64,000 nucleotides of DNA from Calvatia gigantea. Taxonomy: Eukaryota; Basidiomycota; Agaricomycetes; Agaricales; Lycoperdaceae. The number at the start of each line of letters is the position of its first letter. Within the stretch, counting starts at the first letter, position 1. The notes below the pieces were generated by a model. It was not told the DNA's origin, did no database searches, and saw only the letters and a program-made list of their open reading frames with translations. This document shows positions 27,373 to 38,107 of the stretch, in pieces. The translations under genes and the position numbers were made by a program. The DNA is taken from positions 2,232,001 to 2,296,000 of the forward strand of contig JACAAK010000014.1 in the NCBI GenBank assembly GCA_025093985.1, read 5' to 3'.

Positions 27373-28160
27373 ACAATGTGGTGAAAAAGGCTGATAGTGG
27401 TAACTAGGCCTGCTCTACTCAATGTGCTGAGGCAGAGGCTTCTTGATGTGTCAATACACAGAGGATGAGAGAAAATAACAAAGCTAGTGGCAAACAGTCC
27501 CACTCTTCTCAATGCTACCTAACAGAGGATGAATAATCAAACTAGTAGACCCAAAGTTCTACTCTTCTTTACCCTATTACCGGAAAGGCTTCTCAACATC
27601 AACTGGACAGAGGAATGATCGGCAGAAGCTGGCCACAGGAAATAGAGAGAGTCATGTAGAAACGAAAGGAGAGGTTGAGGTTATTCTTATGTTACATATG
27701 TTACCTTATCTCGCAACCAGGCCTGGATCGTCTCCACCTAGGGAGAGGTTCAATGCTATAGCCCAGGAGTATTTGACGAGTCTCAATGACTTCTGTACAG
27801 GCTTCGGATCACTCCCTCAAGTAGAAGCTTACACTTGCCTGAGAAGTCCAAGTTAAGTGTCACTGCTAGTCCCTAAGGTTGTTAACCTTGTAGCAGACAA
27901 GCGAAGATAAGGAAGCTTGTTACTAGAATAACCTAAGATAATACTGCAGTACTACTTAAGGTTATATACTAGCTATGAATAGGGGATGAGAGATTATGTA
28001 GTAAACTGGTATGAGTCAATGGAAACTACTACATGGTTAATTGGTAATCTAGGGAATCATAGGGATGAGTAAAAGAACAGGGGGAAAGAGGTACAAGTTA
28101 TAAGAAGGTGGAAATGAGTAAATAGAAGTTCACTACTGAGAGAAGACGAAAGTGAAATGG
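27373..28160 (-). repeat. Probable LTR of family B (5' LTR)
   Basis: This non-coding stretch lies directly upstream of family-B gag. It has a TATA-like sequence on the minus strand (CTAGTATATAACC, near 27967) and a second, degraded copy at 30490-30726, as expected for a dispersed LTR. The other LTR of B is missing (element truncated at 787), so the ends cannot be fixed. Boundaries are estimates. Confidence 0.35.
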
Positions 28161-29019
28161 GAACATGACTCAAAATGAGTCATAAGAAGCAAAGGTAGAA
28201 GTACACATGATAAATAAATAAAGAATGGACTGGGGTATACAAAAAGAAGAGAAGAAGTCTAAATAGAAGGTTAATACACAAATGGGGAGAGTCTGGGGAT
28301 GTAGTAAGTTTATAACATGTACCCTTGACCTTCACCCTGCCTTTTCTCTCTACATAATTTGATGTACCACCATAAAACCTTTTGAAATACATTGCTTGCT
28401 TTAGTTTATATAAACTCAACATGACATGGAGTAGACTGAAACAAGATTAGAACATGCTGCAGCCACTCAAGCATCACCATGGCTTCTTGGATACATGAGA
28501 TTACTGGATGCTGCATATGTGTGTCTTATATCAGAGTGCCTATTCATATCAACACTATCTGTAATGTGTGAACCAGCACCTTCATTCTTCACTTAGGCTT
28601 GCCTGAAACTGCAAATGGGTGCAACATGACAATTCTAAATGTCCACTGCAGATGTGTTCTCATAGGTGAACCTTTTCAAGAATTCTCAGATTGCCTAGTT
28701 GATCCCATCAGGGTGCTGATAACAATATGTGCCACATCCAATAAGCCAAGGATGAAAAGCTACCAGTAGAGGCACCACTATGCAGCCTGGCAAACTCTAC
28801 ATGTTATACAAATAGCAAGTCAATTGAGAGGAGTACAGTTATACAAATTTCACAGTAGATATCATGATTTTTGAGTTCAATTTCAAACAGAACATAATCT
28901 CAGTCACAAGACACATTAGGAAAACACCTTGGAGCAACAAATTTAAGTGTGACAACAGCAGCAGCTTGAGTGCTGTGTATTAATCTGGGTAGGCTGAAAG
29001 AGCAATGAAGGTAAGTAAC
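28161..29019. other. Intergenic, no gene supported
   Basis: This AT-rich sequence contains one 80-codon minus frame (28180-28422, KGRVKVKGTCYKLTTSPDSP) with no recognisable domain. I see no repeat or regulatory element that I can defend. Confidence 0.5.
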
Positions 29020-29267
29020 AGATACATAAGAGAACAAAATGGACATACGAAGACGATGCTCAAGAATAATATTGATAAGCCTGTCCTTCTCAATTTTTCC
29101 ATATAGCCCATCTCCCAATGTCCTGATGGCATTCTCTACCTTCTTGTGGGTTCCCATTTCAACATACAATTTATAAGCCTTTTTGAAGGCATTGACAAAA
29201 GTGCTGTACTTGGGCTTTTCAGATTTGTACCAAAAGGTATTCTCAGCACAAATAAGGATTGCTTTTG
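28920..29267 (-). CDS. Hypothetical exons (minus strand)
   Basis: On the minus strand, an acceptor (CATTCAAAAG) at about 29268 is followed by a coding-like stretch AILICAENTFWYKSEKPKYSTFVNAFKKAYKLYVEMGTH in pieces, then KKVENAIRTLGDGLYGKIEKDRLINIILEHRLRM. A GTATCT...CTTTCAG intron candidate follows, then a short last exon. The exon is Lys-rich and hydrophilic, with plausible splice signals on both sides. Upstream exons were not found; the next sequence upstream is the 68-bp repeat array. It could be a real gene with a repeat-bearing intron or a decayed fragment. No family is recognised. Confidence 0.3.
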
Positions 29268-29362
29268 AATGCCAAAAGGGAAGAGAAAAGTGATGAAAAC
29301 AATATCATGAAGGTAAAGAGAGCAAACCAACCAGCAGCTTGAAGAAAAGCTCATAGAACCTA

Positions 29363-29725
29363 GTTAGGTATGGAGAAGACATAGAGTCACTCACAAACTG
29401 GACATATTCACAGAAAGACCTCTGAGTAATGGAAGTTGGCAGAAACATGGAGAGTCACTCACTCTCTGAACACATTCACAGAAAGGCCCATGAGTAATGG
29501 AAGTTGGCAGAAACATAAAAAGTCACTCACTTCCTGGACACATTCACAGAACAGCCCATGAGTAATAGAAGTTGGCAGAAACATGGAAAGTCACTCACAA
29601 TCTGGACACATTCACAGAAAGGCCCATGAGTAATAGAAGTTGGCAGAAACATGGAAAGTCACTCACAATCTGGACACATTCACAGAAAGGCCCATGAGTA
29701 ATAGAAGTTGGCAGAAACATGGAAG
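29363..29725. repeat. 68-bp minisatellite array 1
   Basis: It has about 5 units with period exactly 68 bp (GAAGTTGGC anchors at 29431, 29499, 29567, 29635, 29703, counted from the preceding base). The unit core is GTCACTCAC, TGGACACATTCACAG, AGGCCCATGAGTAAT, GAAGTTGGCAGAAACATGG. The lead-in AAAGCTCATAGAACCTAG is shared with array 3. Confidence 0.92.
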
Positions 29726-30489
29726 AGTATTGGCTATAGTGACTTAGAACGTTAAGAAATCTTAGACCGCTTTTTGCTGCAGCATGAAACTTGACGGGCT
29801 TGAAAAACGCGGCTGCACTAAGCTACCACTTGGCAGACTTGACTACTCCGTCATAAGTCGGATCTGATTGTATTAGCTTGATTTAGACTTTCTATGACTA
29901 ATTATCTTGGTTATCATTGAAGTCGTACATCTCTTCCGAGGATTTCGGTTCTCGGATTCTCGGTATTTCATATAAGATCATTTATTCTATCTGGAATACA
30001 TTCCAGTACTCGAGCTTCAGCCTTGTCTCTCTGATTGCCCTATACTAATCCTAGAACTTTCAGGCTGCAACGATCAAGTCTGAGTTGGAGTACCAAATTC
30101 TTGCTGGGTAAACCATGTGAGCCCTAAGGCACATCGGGAACCTAACAGTGATAGCCATAATCTGGTCATGGAGTTACACCTTCAGATCAGGTGAGGTAAC
30201 CTAAACCACGTTGTAGTACTGTGTTATGCCATGAAGAGTTGAAAACCTACTGAATAATGTGTTTGGCAAAGAAGACTTCAGGACATGGTTATGAGTGCTT
30301 AGAGTCAATGTTCGAATATATTTCTGACATTACTGGGAGGCATTGCTTTGATTCTTTGACGTTCTAATTCTGAACAATTCGCCTAGGTCACTCTGTTTTG
30401 TGTGGTTATAGGAGATCTAGGTGTAGTTGCCTTTAAAAAGTCGGTTACAGGAGTCAAGGAGTATCTTCACATGAGCTGAAAATGGCTCC
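29726..30489. other. Unique spacer between arrays
   Basis: This sequence of mixed composition has no long open frame on either strand. I see no gene or repeat in it. Confidence 0.5.
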
Positions 30490-30726
30490 TGTGAACTAGG
30501 TGCTCTTCTAAAGTAGCAGAGGCTTTTGATGTGTCAATCACGAGGATGAGAAAATACAAATAGTGGAAACGTCCAAATCTCTAATGCTACCAGGAGAAAT
30601 CAAACTGAGACCAAACTCACTGTCTTACCTATTTGAAAGGTACTAACTAAGAAGAGGATATCGGCAGAAGGCCACGAAAATGAGAGATCAAGAAAACAAA
30701 GAGGTTAGGTTATCTTGTTAATTGAA
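30490..30726 (-). repeat. Degraded LTR-like fragment matching 27404-27690
   Basis: It follows 27404-27690 in order (GCAGAGGCTT, TGATGTGTCAAT, AGGATGAGA, AATGCTACC, ATCGGCAGAAG, GAGGTT) but with many one- to few-base deletions spread evenly. Substitutions are comparatively few. Confidence 0.7.
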
Positions 30727-31125
30727 GTCTCCTCACTCCCTGGACACATTCACAGAAAGGCCCATAAGTAATGGAAGTTGGCAGAAACATGGAAAGTCAC
30801 TCACAAACTGGACACATTCACAGGAAGGCCCAATGAGTAATGGAAGTTGCAGAAACATGGAAAGTCACTCACTCTCCTGACACATTCACAGAAAGGCCCA
30901 TGAGTAATGGAAGTTGGCAGAACATGGAAAGTCACTCACCTTCCTGGACACATTCACAGACAGCCCATGAGTAATAGAAGTTGGCAGAAAATTGGAAAGT
31001 CACTCACAATCTGGACACATTCCACAGAAAGGCCCATGAGTAATGAGAAGTTGGCAGAAACATGGAAAGTCACTCACTCTGGACACATTCACAGAAAGGC
31101 CATGAGTAATAGAAGTTGGCAGATG
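30727..31125. repeat. 68-bp minisatellite array 2 (indel-rich)
   Basis: It has about six units of the same 68-bp repeat as array 1, but unit lengths vary because of single-base gains and losses (for example GAACATGG, ATTCCACAG, AATGAGAAG). The short open frame through it on the plus strand is repeat-derived, not a gene. Confidence 0.88.
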
Positions 31126-31174
31126 GATGACCTAATTTACAGCTTATTGGTGACCATAGCACAATTGACTCAAC

Positions 31175-31741
31175 TTAAGTGCCATCAAGGGGAGCACAGT
31201 CTACTACCAAATCCGGATGAAACTTGCTCATCTGGAGCCCGTTAATAACGTATTCATACCCAGTAAGTGTAAATATTGTATAAGCCAAGTGATTAAAATA
31301 GTGAAAATGACGTGTAGATCGAGACACATGGACGGGAAGTTCAGTGGTAACCTCAACTTTCTGGATTTGGATTTTTCGGTCAGATGCTTCGCAGAAATTT
31401 GTCTGATGGCGTTTAAATTTTTCAACTGCCTGAGCAATTTTGATATTCCGAGGGTTTAGGACTTGAATGTGCATGGTTATTCTCTTCTGGGAATTGAAGG
31501 ATTGATGTAGAGCCTTACATTGTGAAAGGCGATAGTGGAACTATCTGCATGATTGTCAGTAGGCTTCTAATATGCATACAAAGGATAGGAAAATCCAAGG
31601 TCAAACAGTCCATTAAACTACCAGACATATGAGGGCTTCTGTAACTAATGAATGTATAATGACAATAAAAAGAATATGAACTAACATTGACATTGAACCT
31701 GTTCTTGAGGAGATTTGCAACACCATGATAAGTCTGGGCCT
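31175..31741 (-). CDS. Hypothetical minus-strand exons
   Basis: On the minus strand, an acceptor TCTTTTTTAG at about 31742 is followed by a short exon (AQTYHGVANLLKNRFNVN) and a GTTAGT donor. Further on, a 99-codon frame starts MHIQVLNPRNIKIAQAVEKF (31474) and runs to 31175. I recognise no domain. The splice signals are the only support for the first exon, and linkage of the two pieces is unproven. Confidence 0.22.
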
Positions 31742-31763
31742 AAAAAAGAAAAGAAAAGCTCAT

Positions 31764-32350
31764 AGAACCTAGTTAGGTATGGAGAAGACATAGAGTCACT
31801 CACAAACTGGACATATTCACAGAAAGACCTCTGAGTAATGGAAGTTGGCAGAAACATGGAGAGTCACTCACTCTCTGAACACATTCACACAGAAAGGCCC
31901 ATGAGTAATGGAAGTTGGCAGAAACATAAAAAGTCACTCACTTCCTGGACACATTCACAGAACAGCCCATGAGTAATAGAAGTTGGCAGAAACATGGAAA
32001 GTCACTCACAATCTGGACACATTCACAGAAAGGCCCATGAGTAATAGAAGTTGGCAGAAACATGGAAAGTCACTCACAATCTGGACACATTCACAGAAAG
32101 GCCCATGAGTAATAGAAGTTGGCAGAAACATGGAAAGTCACTCACAATCTGGACACATTCACAGAAAGGCCCATAAGTAATAGAAGTTGGCAGAAACATA
32201 GAAAGTCACTCACTCCCTGGACACATTCACAGGAAGGCCCATGAGTAATGGAAGTTGGCAGAAACATGGAAAGTCACTCACAATCTGGACATATTCACAG
32301 GAAAGCTCATGAATAATGGAAGTTGGCAGAAATATAAAGAGTCACTCACT
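31764..32350. repeat. 68-bp minisatellite array 3
   Basis: It has eight units (anchors 31840, 31910, 31978, 32046, 32114, 32182, 32250, 32318), period 68 bp except one 70-bp unit with an extra AC. Its first three units match array 1 in order, so arrays 1 and 3 share origin as a block, not only as units. Confidence 0.93.
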
Positions 32351-32990
32351 CTCTAGGCCAATTTCCAGCAGTTTTCATCAGTAGCTTAACTCTCTTGACA
32401 TTTTCTACATACTTCCTGAAAATAATGCTATTTCAGATTTCTACCATAAAGATTTTACTGCTTTCTTAATGTTTTTCCCTGGAAACAGCTTTATAAGCCT
32501 CTACATTTATTTATCAACCCAACTTACATACTGTTCTCAGACTTTCTGTTAGTATTCTAAGGTTCCAGTTAATAAGTTTTCACTTACATCCTGAATATGC
32601 CATCACTTTAGCATTTCTTATAAGCAAAATATGAAGGGTTCATACATAGTTCTATTTCTACTCAGCCTAGATCATTATCTGTTATACTTATATCAGCAAG
32701 CAACTTTATAGCAGATAAGGAAGAGTTTCATTACCTTACAGAAATTCTCTTTGCTTACCTTCCACTGTCACACTATAGTTCAGTATTGGTATGTAATGAA
32801 TTGGGTTGAACCTACATATATATGGTGAAACCATTGTAAGCATGTACCTACGAAAACTTCCTTCAGAAGCATTCATCAGAGAAAAGTCTTAGTTTTGAAC
32901 AAGGGTTGTACAAACAAAGTTATCCATGTCTGTGGATAAACTGATAGGAATGTTAGCAGCAGCTTGGTGCATGAGTTTTATAAATGCATA
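32351..32990. other. AT-rich intergenic stretch
   Basis: No open frame of note on either strand. It lies immediately 3' of the GTPase gene and probably holds its 3' UTR. No other structure seen. Confidence 0.5.
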
Positions 32991-34025
32991 CTATTTCACT
33001 GCATATGTAATGCATAATTCCAAATTATTCTGCTGAATTGAAACAAATAACATTTGAAGTGCAGGATTGTCAAGGGAATCAGCTGTTTTCTTTGTTAGCT
33101 CTTTCACCTGGCTCTGATGGTCACTATCATCGATGTTCAAATCTGGGTGTGAGCCAAATCAGCCAGCTGACAGTATCATTGAAATATCATTTCAGCGCAC
33201 CCTCCATGCGAACATATGCTTTTGGTAGGAACTTGTACCCAGACAGTGGCATTTGGAACTTGTCTTGCAATTCGTGTTCTGCACCCTGTCGGATCTCTTC
33301 CTCTTCCAATTCAATATCGTAGACTTGAGATAGCAGATCGTCGAATTTCGTAAAAATGGCAATCACTGGAACTGGAGGGAATAGTCATGAGCAAGGGACC
33401 AGGACAAAATTGGGCACACAGACCATTTCCGGCTCTTGCCTCGTCAAAGAATCGCTGCTCCAATTTGAGCAGGGGCCTTGATAAGTTCGGGATGAAACAG
33501 AACCTAGCCATGCGTAAGCAATGCAAATGAAGTGGGAAGAGTCACAAACTTGCCAAATGGCGTGAAGTTGGTCTGCGACTTCGGTGGCTTTTGCACGTGC
33601 GGCAATAAAGGACTGAACCTCCTTGAGCTGAGTGTCGTCTCCGGCCTCGAACCCTGGAGAATCGTGAAAAACGAAGCCCAGGTTGCTCTTGAAGCCGAAA
33701 GTGCGATTTATGTCATGGATTCCACGCTGGGCATGGTTGATGTTAGAATGTTGACCTCGATCAGCAAATGCATAAGTCAGTCACCCCTTCGGTTGGCTCC
33801 AACTGTTTTTTCATTGCTGGGACGTCAGCGGGTATACTTCCCAAGAGCCAAATACATAAGGCGCACCCAGTTTTTATTTTCTTCATCATAAATGGAAGGC
33901 TCTTTGGTTGTGTTACAAACTCGTTTCAGGAGTGTCGTCTTGCCTGCGTTAGCCCTCCCAATCACGAGAATACGAAAGTGACCAAATTTCTCTTGGAGTT
34001 CAGGAACGCTTGGTAAGTCGGCCAT
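32991..34025 (-). CDS. Small GTPase (AIG1/MMR_HSR1-like G domain), six exons
   Basis: On the minus strand the exons are 34025-33867, 33802-33785 (an 18-nt micro-exon, LEPTEG), 33726-33554, 33503-33424, 33371-33201 and 33142-32991. They sum to 753 nt, exactly 250 aa plus stop, with every phase matching. The start is MADLPSVPELQ. The G1 P-loop is GRANAGKT, G3 is HDSPG (within FVFHDSPGFEAGDD) and G4 is TKFD. The C-terminal part (KELTKKTADSLDNPALQMLFVSIQQNNLELCI) ends the G domain; there is no membrane segment. Intron 3 is of the GC-AG type (GCAAGT...CTAG). It belongs to a GTPase group expanded in Agaricomycetes, whose cellular role is unknown. The first 20 kb of genic DNA holds two related loci. 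The gene looks intact. Confidence 0.85.
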
Positions 34026-34783
34026 GTCAACACTCAGTGTGAGAGTAAGTGGGGGGTGGTGTTGATTGACCGTTTGATGATAGCGTCGTCTTAATGTAAC
34101 ACTAAGAAGCTGCCCAGAAATCACCGGCAGAATCTGATATCAATCTGACAGCAGGCGGCATTGTGGGCGTCTCAGCGGCACAACTTCTCTCATGCGCTCT
34201 TCTATTTTTGCCATCTATCACTTATCTATCCTATATCAAGCCAGCTGCAATGGGACTCGTATGCTTTGGGTTTGGCATGGTTGTGATGGTGCCACATGTG
34301 ACCACATGTCAGAGGTTCAAAGACACTGAAGATCAGGACCAGATGCATTAGAGGCGGCCTCAAGGCAGCAAGGTTACATGGTATGGATGATGGGTGGAGT
34401 AGACATTGATGTCAGTCAAGGTTACTCAATTTGGAAGTCATGATGTATCGAGGGTGATTTAACACTTCCAGGTCCTCTTGCTACTAGTGTCAGTCGGGGG
34501 AGGGGGTTCATGCTGACCCGTACTCCCTGACTCGAATAGCACTAACCCACCTGTCCATATGCCATGTGCTTCGTGGCACATCTCCAAAACCTCTCAACAC
34601 CTCTTGTCTGGTCCGCGCGAGCGGTATCTCGACCCTCCATCATCCGCCTCCAAAATCGGCATATACCTCCCGACGCCTCTCCTCGTTAATGGAGTATTCA
34701 TTGTGTGATCACTTAGTCCATGCACCAGGGTTTGATATCTATTAATGTTGTACCTGTCACCGACTTCAGGAAGGATGCTTGTG
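33344..34783. repeat. Segmental duplication, copy 1 (1440 bp)
   Basis: It is aligned base for base with 35789-37229. Differences are few, mostly transitions, and roughly 2% by eye. It covers exons 1-4 and 27 nt of exon 5 of the GTPase gene, its upstream region, and about 750 bp beyond. Confidence 0.95.
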
Positions 34784-35326
34784 TTGAATCTCGCTCCGTA
34801 CCACTACGTTGGTTCAGTCTATTTATAGCTGAAACGGGGTTCGAGTATTTCACCTTCAGAGGGTCGATAATAACGGACCATCACAGACTACATACGCAGT
34901 AGTTGTACCGCCCTTCTGGTAGTCAGTTATACCCTCTGCATGGAACCTTCTAGTACATGCATCGTACACAGTATGCTCCAATTATGCTACTGGTAGTTAG
35001 ACCTCACCCGTATAAGGGTTTAGAGTGCATAGACCAGGGATATTAGTATATATACCCTTATGTAGCATTGTAGTATGTATGCCTCTTGGCTACACCCTTT
35101 GGCGTAAGACACTATGTCTTCTCTCCTCTATGCTAGCTTCTCTAAGCATCACTTCCCTTCTCCTCAAGACTCTCTGAGTACGATGGTATAAGCAGGACTA
35201 CGTCCGCTACCATGCACCTCTCCTACTGGACTGTCTCCCGGATGAATACGACTACCCTCCACCGCTGACGCCTACATGCTTAGGTAGTGTGAACTTATAT
35301 TGGGATGTCTACTCATTCTCTCAACA
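34782..35326 (+). repeat. Candidate copia-type LTR
   Basis: It starts TGTTGAATC at the exact end of duplication copy 1 and ends CTCTCAACA. It is followed by GGTTATGGGCCCC (35327-35339), whose complement contains a CAT anticodon arm (GGGGCCCATAACC) like initiator tRNA-Met. Ty1/copia elements of the copia type use such a half-tRNA primer. A TATATATA stretch lies at about 35052. The partner LTR is absent, so this is inference from termini and PBS. Confidence 0.5.
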
Positions 35327-35700
35327 GGTTATGGGCCCCAACCGCCGCTCACTTGGACCGCATTAGCACGCTGGTAGAGTTTGAGGAGGCTACGGTCGCT
35401 TTCAACCTGGGAGACAGTGGTACCTTTGGTCCACTTGATACCCTGTCTGACCCATGTTGTGAACACGTGCATTACGCACAGCAGTCCTTCATGATGCTGA
35501 CACGTTGTTACCTGTTCTTGGTTTTTGATCTGGCAAACCATCATTTCCGGTCTGGTTCGACCACTTTAGGTCCGCTCCCCATTCTGGGTTGCAGCAGAAC
35601 TGTTCCGCTCTGGTTGCTCCACCTCTGTTCTGGTATTCTCTCTCTGATCGACAACGACGCTTTGGGCTTTCTGGGATTCTCTTCAGATCCACCTCAGTAA
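35327..35700 (+). pseudogene. Possible gag start of a truncated copia-like element
   Basis: The frame (in-frame Met at 35305) reads through LNRLWAPTAAHLDRISTLVEFEEATVAFNLG and stops at 35698-35700. It begins just after the candidate PBS and is cut before any pol domain. The protein is not recognised. Calling it gag rests only on its position. Confidence 0.25.
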
Positions 35701-35788
35701 TTTACTATATGATGTATCATTTACACTGAGCACGATGCTCCGCTTTGCTGGTAAATTAGCTGGTCTTCGTGACTGCAATAAATACCGC

Positions 35789-36470
35789 AATTTCGTAAAA
35801 ATGGCAATCACTGGAACTGGAGGGAATAGTCATGAGCAAGGGACCAGGACAAAATTGGGCACACAGACCATTTCCAGCTCTTGCCTCGTCAAAGAATCAC
35901 TGCTCCAATTTGAGCAGGGGCCTTGATAAGTTCGGGATGAAACAGAACCTAGCCGTGCGTAAGCAATGCAAATGAAGTGGGAAGAGTCACAAACTTGCCA
36001 AATGGCGTGAAGTTGGTCTGCGACTTCGGTGGCTTTTGCACGTGCGGCAATAAAGGACTGAACCTCCTTGAGCTGAGTGTCGTCTCCGGCCTTGAACCCT
36101 GGAGAATCGTGAAAAACGAAGCCTGGGTTGCTCTTGAAGCCGAAAGCGCGATTTATGTCATGGATTCCACGCTAGGCATGGTTGATGTCAGAACGTTGAC
36201 CTCGATCAGCAAATGCATAAGTCAGTCACCCCTTCGGTTGGCTCCAACTGTTTTTTCATTGCTGGGACGTCAGCGGGTATACTTCCCAAGAGCCAAATAC
36301 ATAAGGCGCACCCAGTTTTTATTTTCTTCATCATAAATGGAAGGCTCTTCGGTTGTGTTACAAACTCGTTTCAGGAGTGTCGTCTTGCCTGCGTTAGCCC
36401 TCCCAATCACGAGAATACGAAAGTGACCAAATTTCTCTTGGAGTTCAGGAACGCTTGGTAAGTCGGCCAT
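35789..36470 (-). pseudogene. 3'-truncated GTPase copy
   Basis: ATG at 36470 (MADLPSVPELQ) with exons 1-4 preserved: G1 GRANAGKT and G3 HDSPG are intact, and the GC-AG intron is the same as in the parent. The duplication boundary falls inside the G4 motif: TKFD becomes TKLR and the frame then runs into unrelated DNA. Base-specificity residues and the C-terminal third are lost. It may be transcribed from its duplicated promoter but should not make a normal GTPase. Confidence 0.85.
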
Positions 36471-37229
36471 GTCAACGCTCAGTGTGAGAGTAAGTGGGGG
36501 GTGGTGTTGATTGACCATTTGATGATAGCGTCATCTTAATGTAACACTAAGAAGCTGCCCAGAAATCACCGGCAGAATCCAATGTCAACCTGACAGCAGG
36601 CGGCATTGTGGGCGTCTCGGCGGCACAACTTCTCTCATGCACTCTTCTATTTTTGCCATCTATCACTTATCTATCCTATATCAAGCCAGCTGCGATGGGG
36701 ACTCGTATGCTTTGGGTTCAGCATGGTTGTGATGGTGCCACATGTGACCACATGTCAGAGGTTCGAAGACACCGAAGATCAGGACCAGATGCATTAGGGG
36801 CGGCCTCAAGGCAGCAAGGTTACATGGTATGGATGATGGGTGGAGTAGACATTGATGTCAGTCAAGGTTACTCAATTTGGAAGTCATGATGTATCGAGGG
36901 TGATTTAACACTTCCAGGTCCTCTTGCTACTAGTGTCAGTCGGGGGAGGGGGTTCATGCTGACCCGTACTCCCTGACTCGAATAGCATTAACCCACCTGT
37001 CCATATGCCATGTGCTTCGTGGCACATCTCCAAAACCTCTCAACACCTCTTGTCTGGTCCATGTGAGCGGTATCTCGACCCTCCATCATCCGCCTCCAAA
37101 ATCGGCATATACCTCCCGACGCCTCTCCTCGTTAATGGAGTATTCATTGTGTGATCACTTAGTCCATGCACCGGGGTTTGATATCTATTAATGTTGTACC
37201 TGTCACTGACTTCAGGAAGGATGCTTGTG
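35789..37229. repeat. Segmental duplication, copy 2 (1441 bp)
   Basis: This is the second copy of 33344-34783, in the same orientation. At its left edge it starts inside GTPase exon 5; at its right edge the flanking sequence continues (TGATAGGTAGG) where copy 1 is interrupted by the LTR. Confidence 0.95.
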
Positions 37230-38100
37230 ATAGGTAGGGGGACGACTGACCCAAGACATATTCCTCACGTGATGCAGCACCATGAACATTGTGGCAGTGA
37301 AATCTGTTCTCATTGGTGGTCGGGGTGAGCAACCAGTGAGATACCTCCACCGCTGGTTCGGCGATAGGGTGTGTGGGTTGTATTGTGATGATGGGTCTTG
37401 GTCATCGTTGGCGTTTGCAGCATCCTCACCCTTTTGGTTAAATGTCCATTGGATACAATATGGTGCAAAAAATAGTCACAAGTGTCGTTGTGGGTGGGAT
37501 AAATATACAATGGGAATCTTGACAAATCACTGGAGGGTACATGTCCAATCGAAAGAGAATAAGAATTTCTTGCATGCGCTTCTAGGGAGGCAAGCGTTGA
37601 ATAATGTGGGAACCCAACAGATCGAAGATAGATGCTCACCACATTTGATCGTGCTTGCTCAAATAGTGAGGGTAGCTGCGCCCATCACTGACATCTAACA
37701 GCTTGAATGTCAACCAGCTTCCTTTGAGGGCTACCCCCGTGAGTCGTTGTTTCAGCATGGCCGCGAAGAACGTCTTGACCTATGGGAAGGCAACAAGTTT
37801 GGCGGTCGATTAAAACGGGGTAGCAAACGGCAAAGGTGTTGAGCTGGGGATCATGGGGGCGCAACAAATGGCCTCTTAGTGATGTGGATCTCATGAAAGA
37901 TTGTGGATAGCATTGACTGCACCACGGGGAAGAAAGTCGGACCGGCCCGACACAGTCGCGAAATGGTTTCGTAGGACACAGTCGACCATGTAATGGTCGA
38001 GCAGGAGCCCGTGAGGAGTGATGAACAACCTTTTGAAGGCTTAATTCTGCTAAAGGATGGGGATGGCATTCGGCGGGCAAGAGTGGTTGGTTACTTGGAG
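37230..38100. other. Unassigned stretch right of the duplication
   Basis: Overlapping frames exist on both strands (37282-37698 plus; 37310-37642 and 37685-38080 minus), none with a recognisable domain. I cannot support a gene here. Confidence 0.4.
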
Positions 38101-38107
38101 AGACAAG

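Noticed and set aside
30907..31245. 112-codon plus frame
   Set aside because: It is a by-product of the 68-bp repeat, with repeated ETWKVTH-like peptide and frame changes from indels.
29363..32350. CRISPR-like array
   Set aside because: Units are head-to-tail 68-mers with no unique spacers, and the genome is eukaryotic.
37282..37698. 138-codon plus frame
   Set aside because: A similar-length frame exists on the opposite strand over the same bases, and neither shows a known domain.
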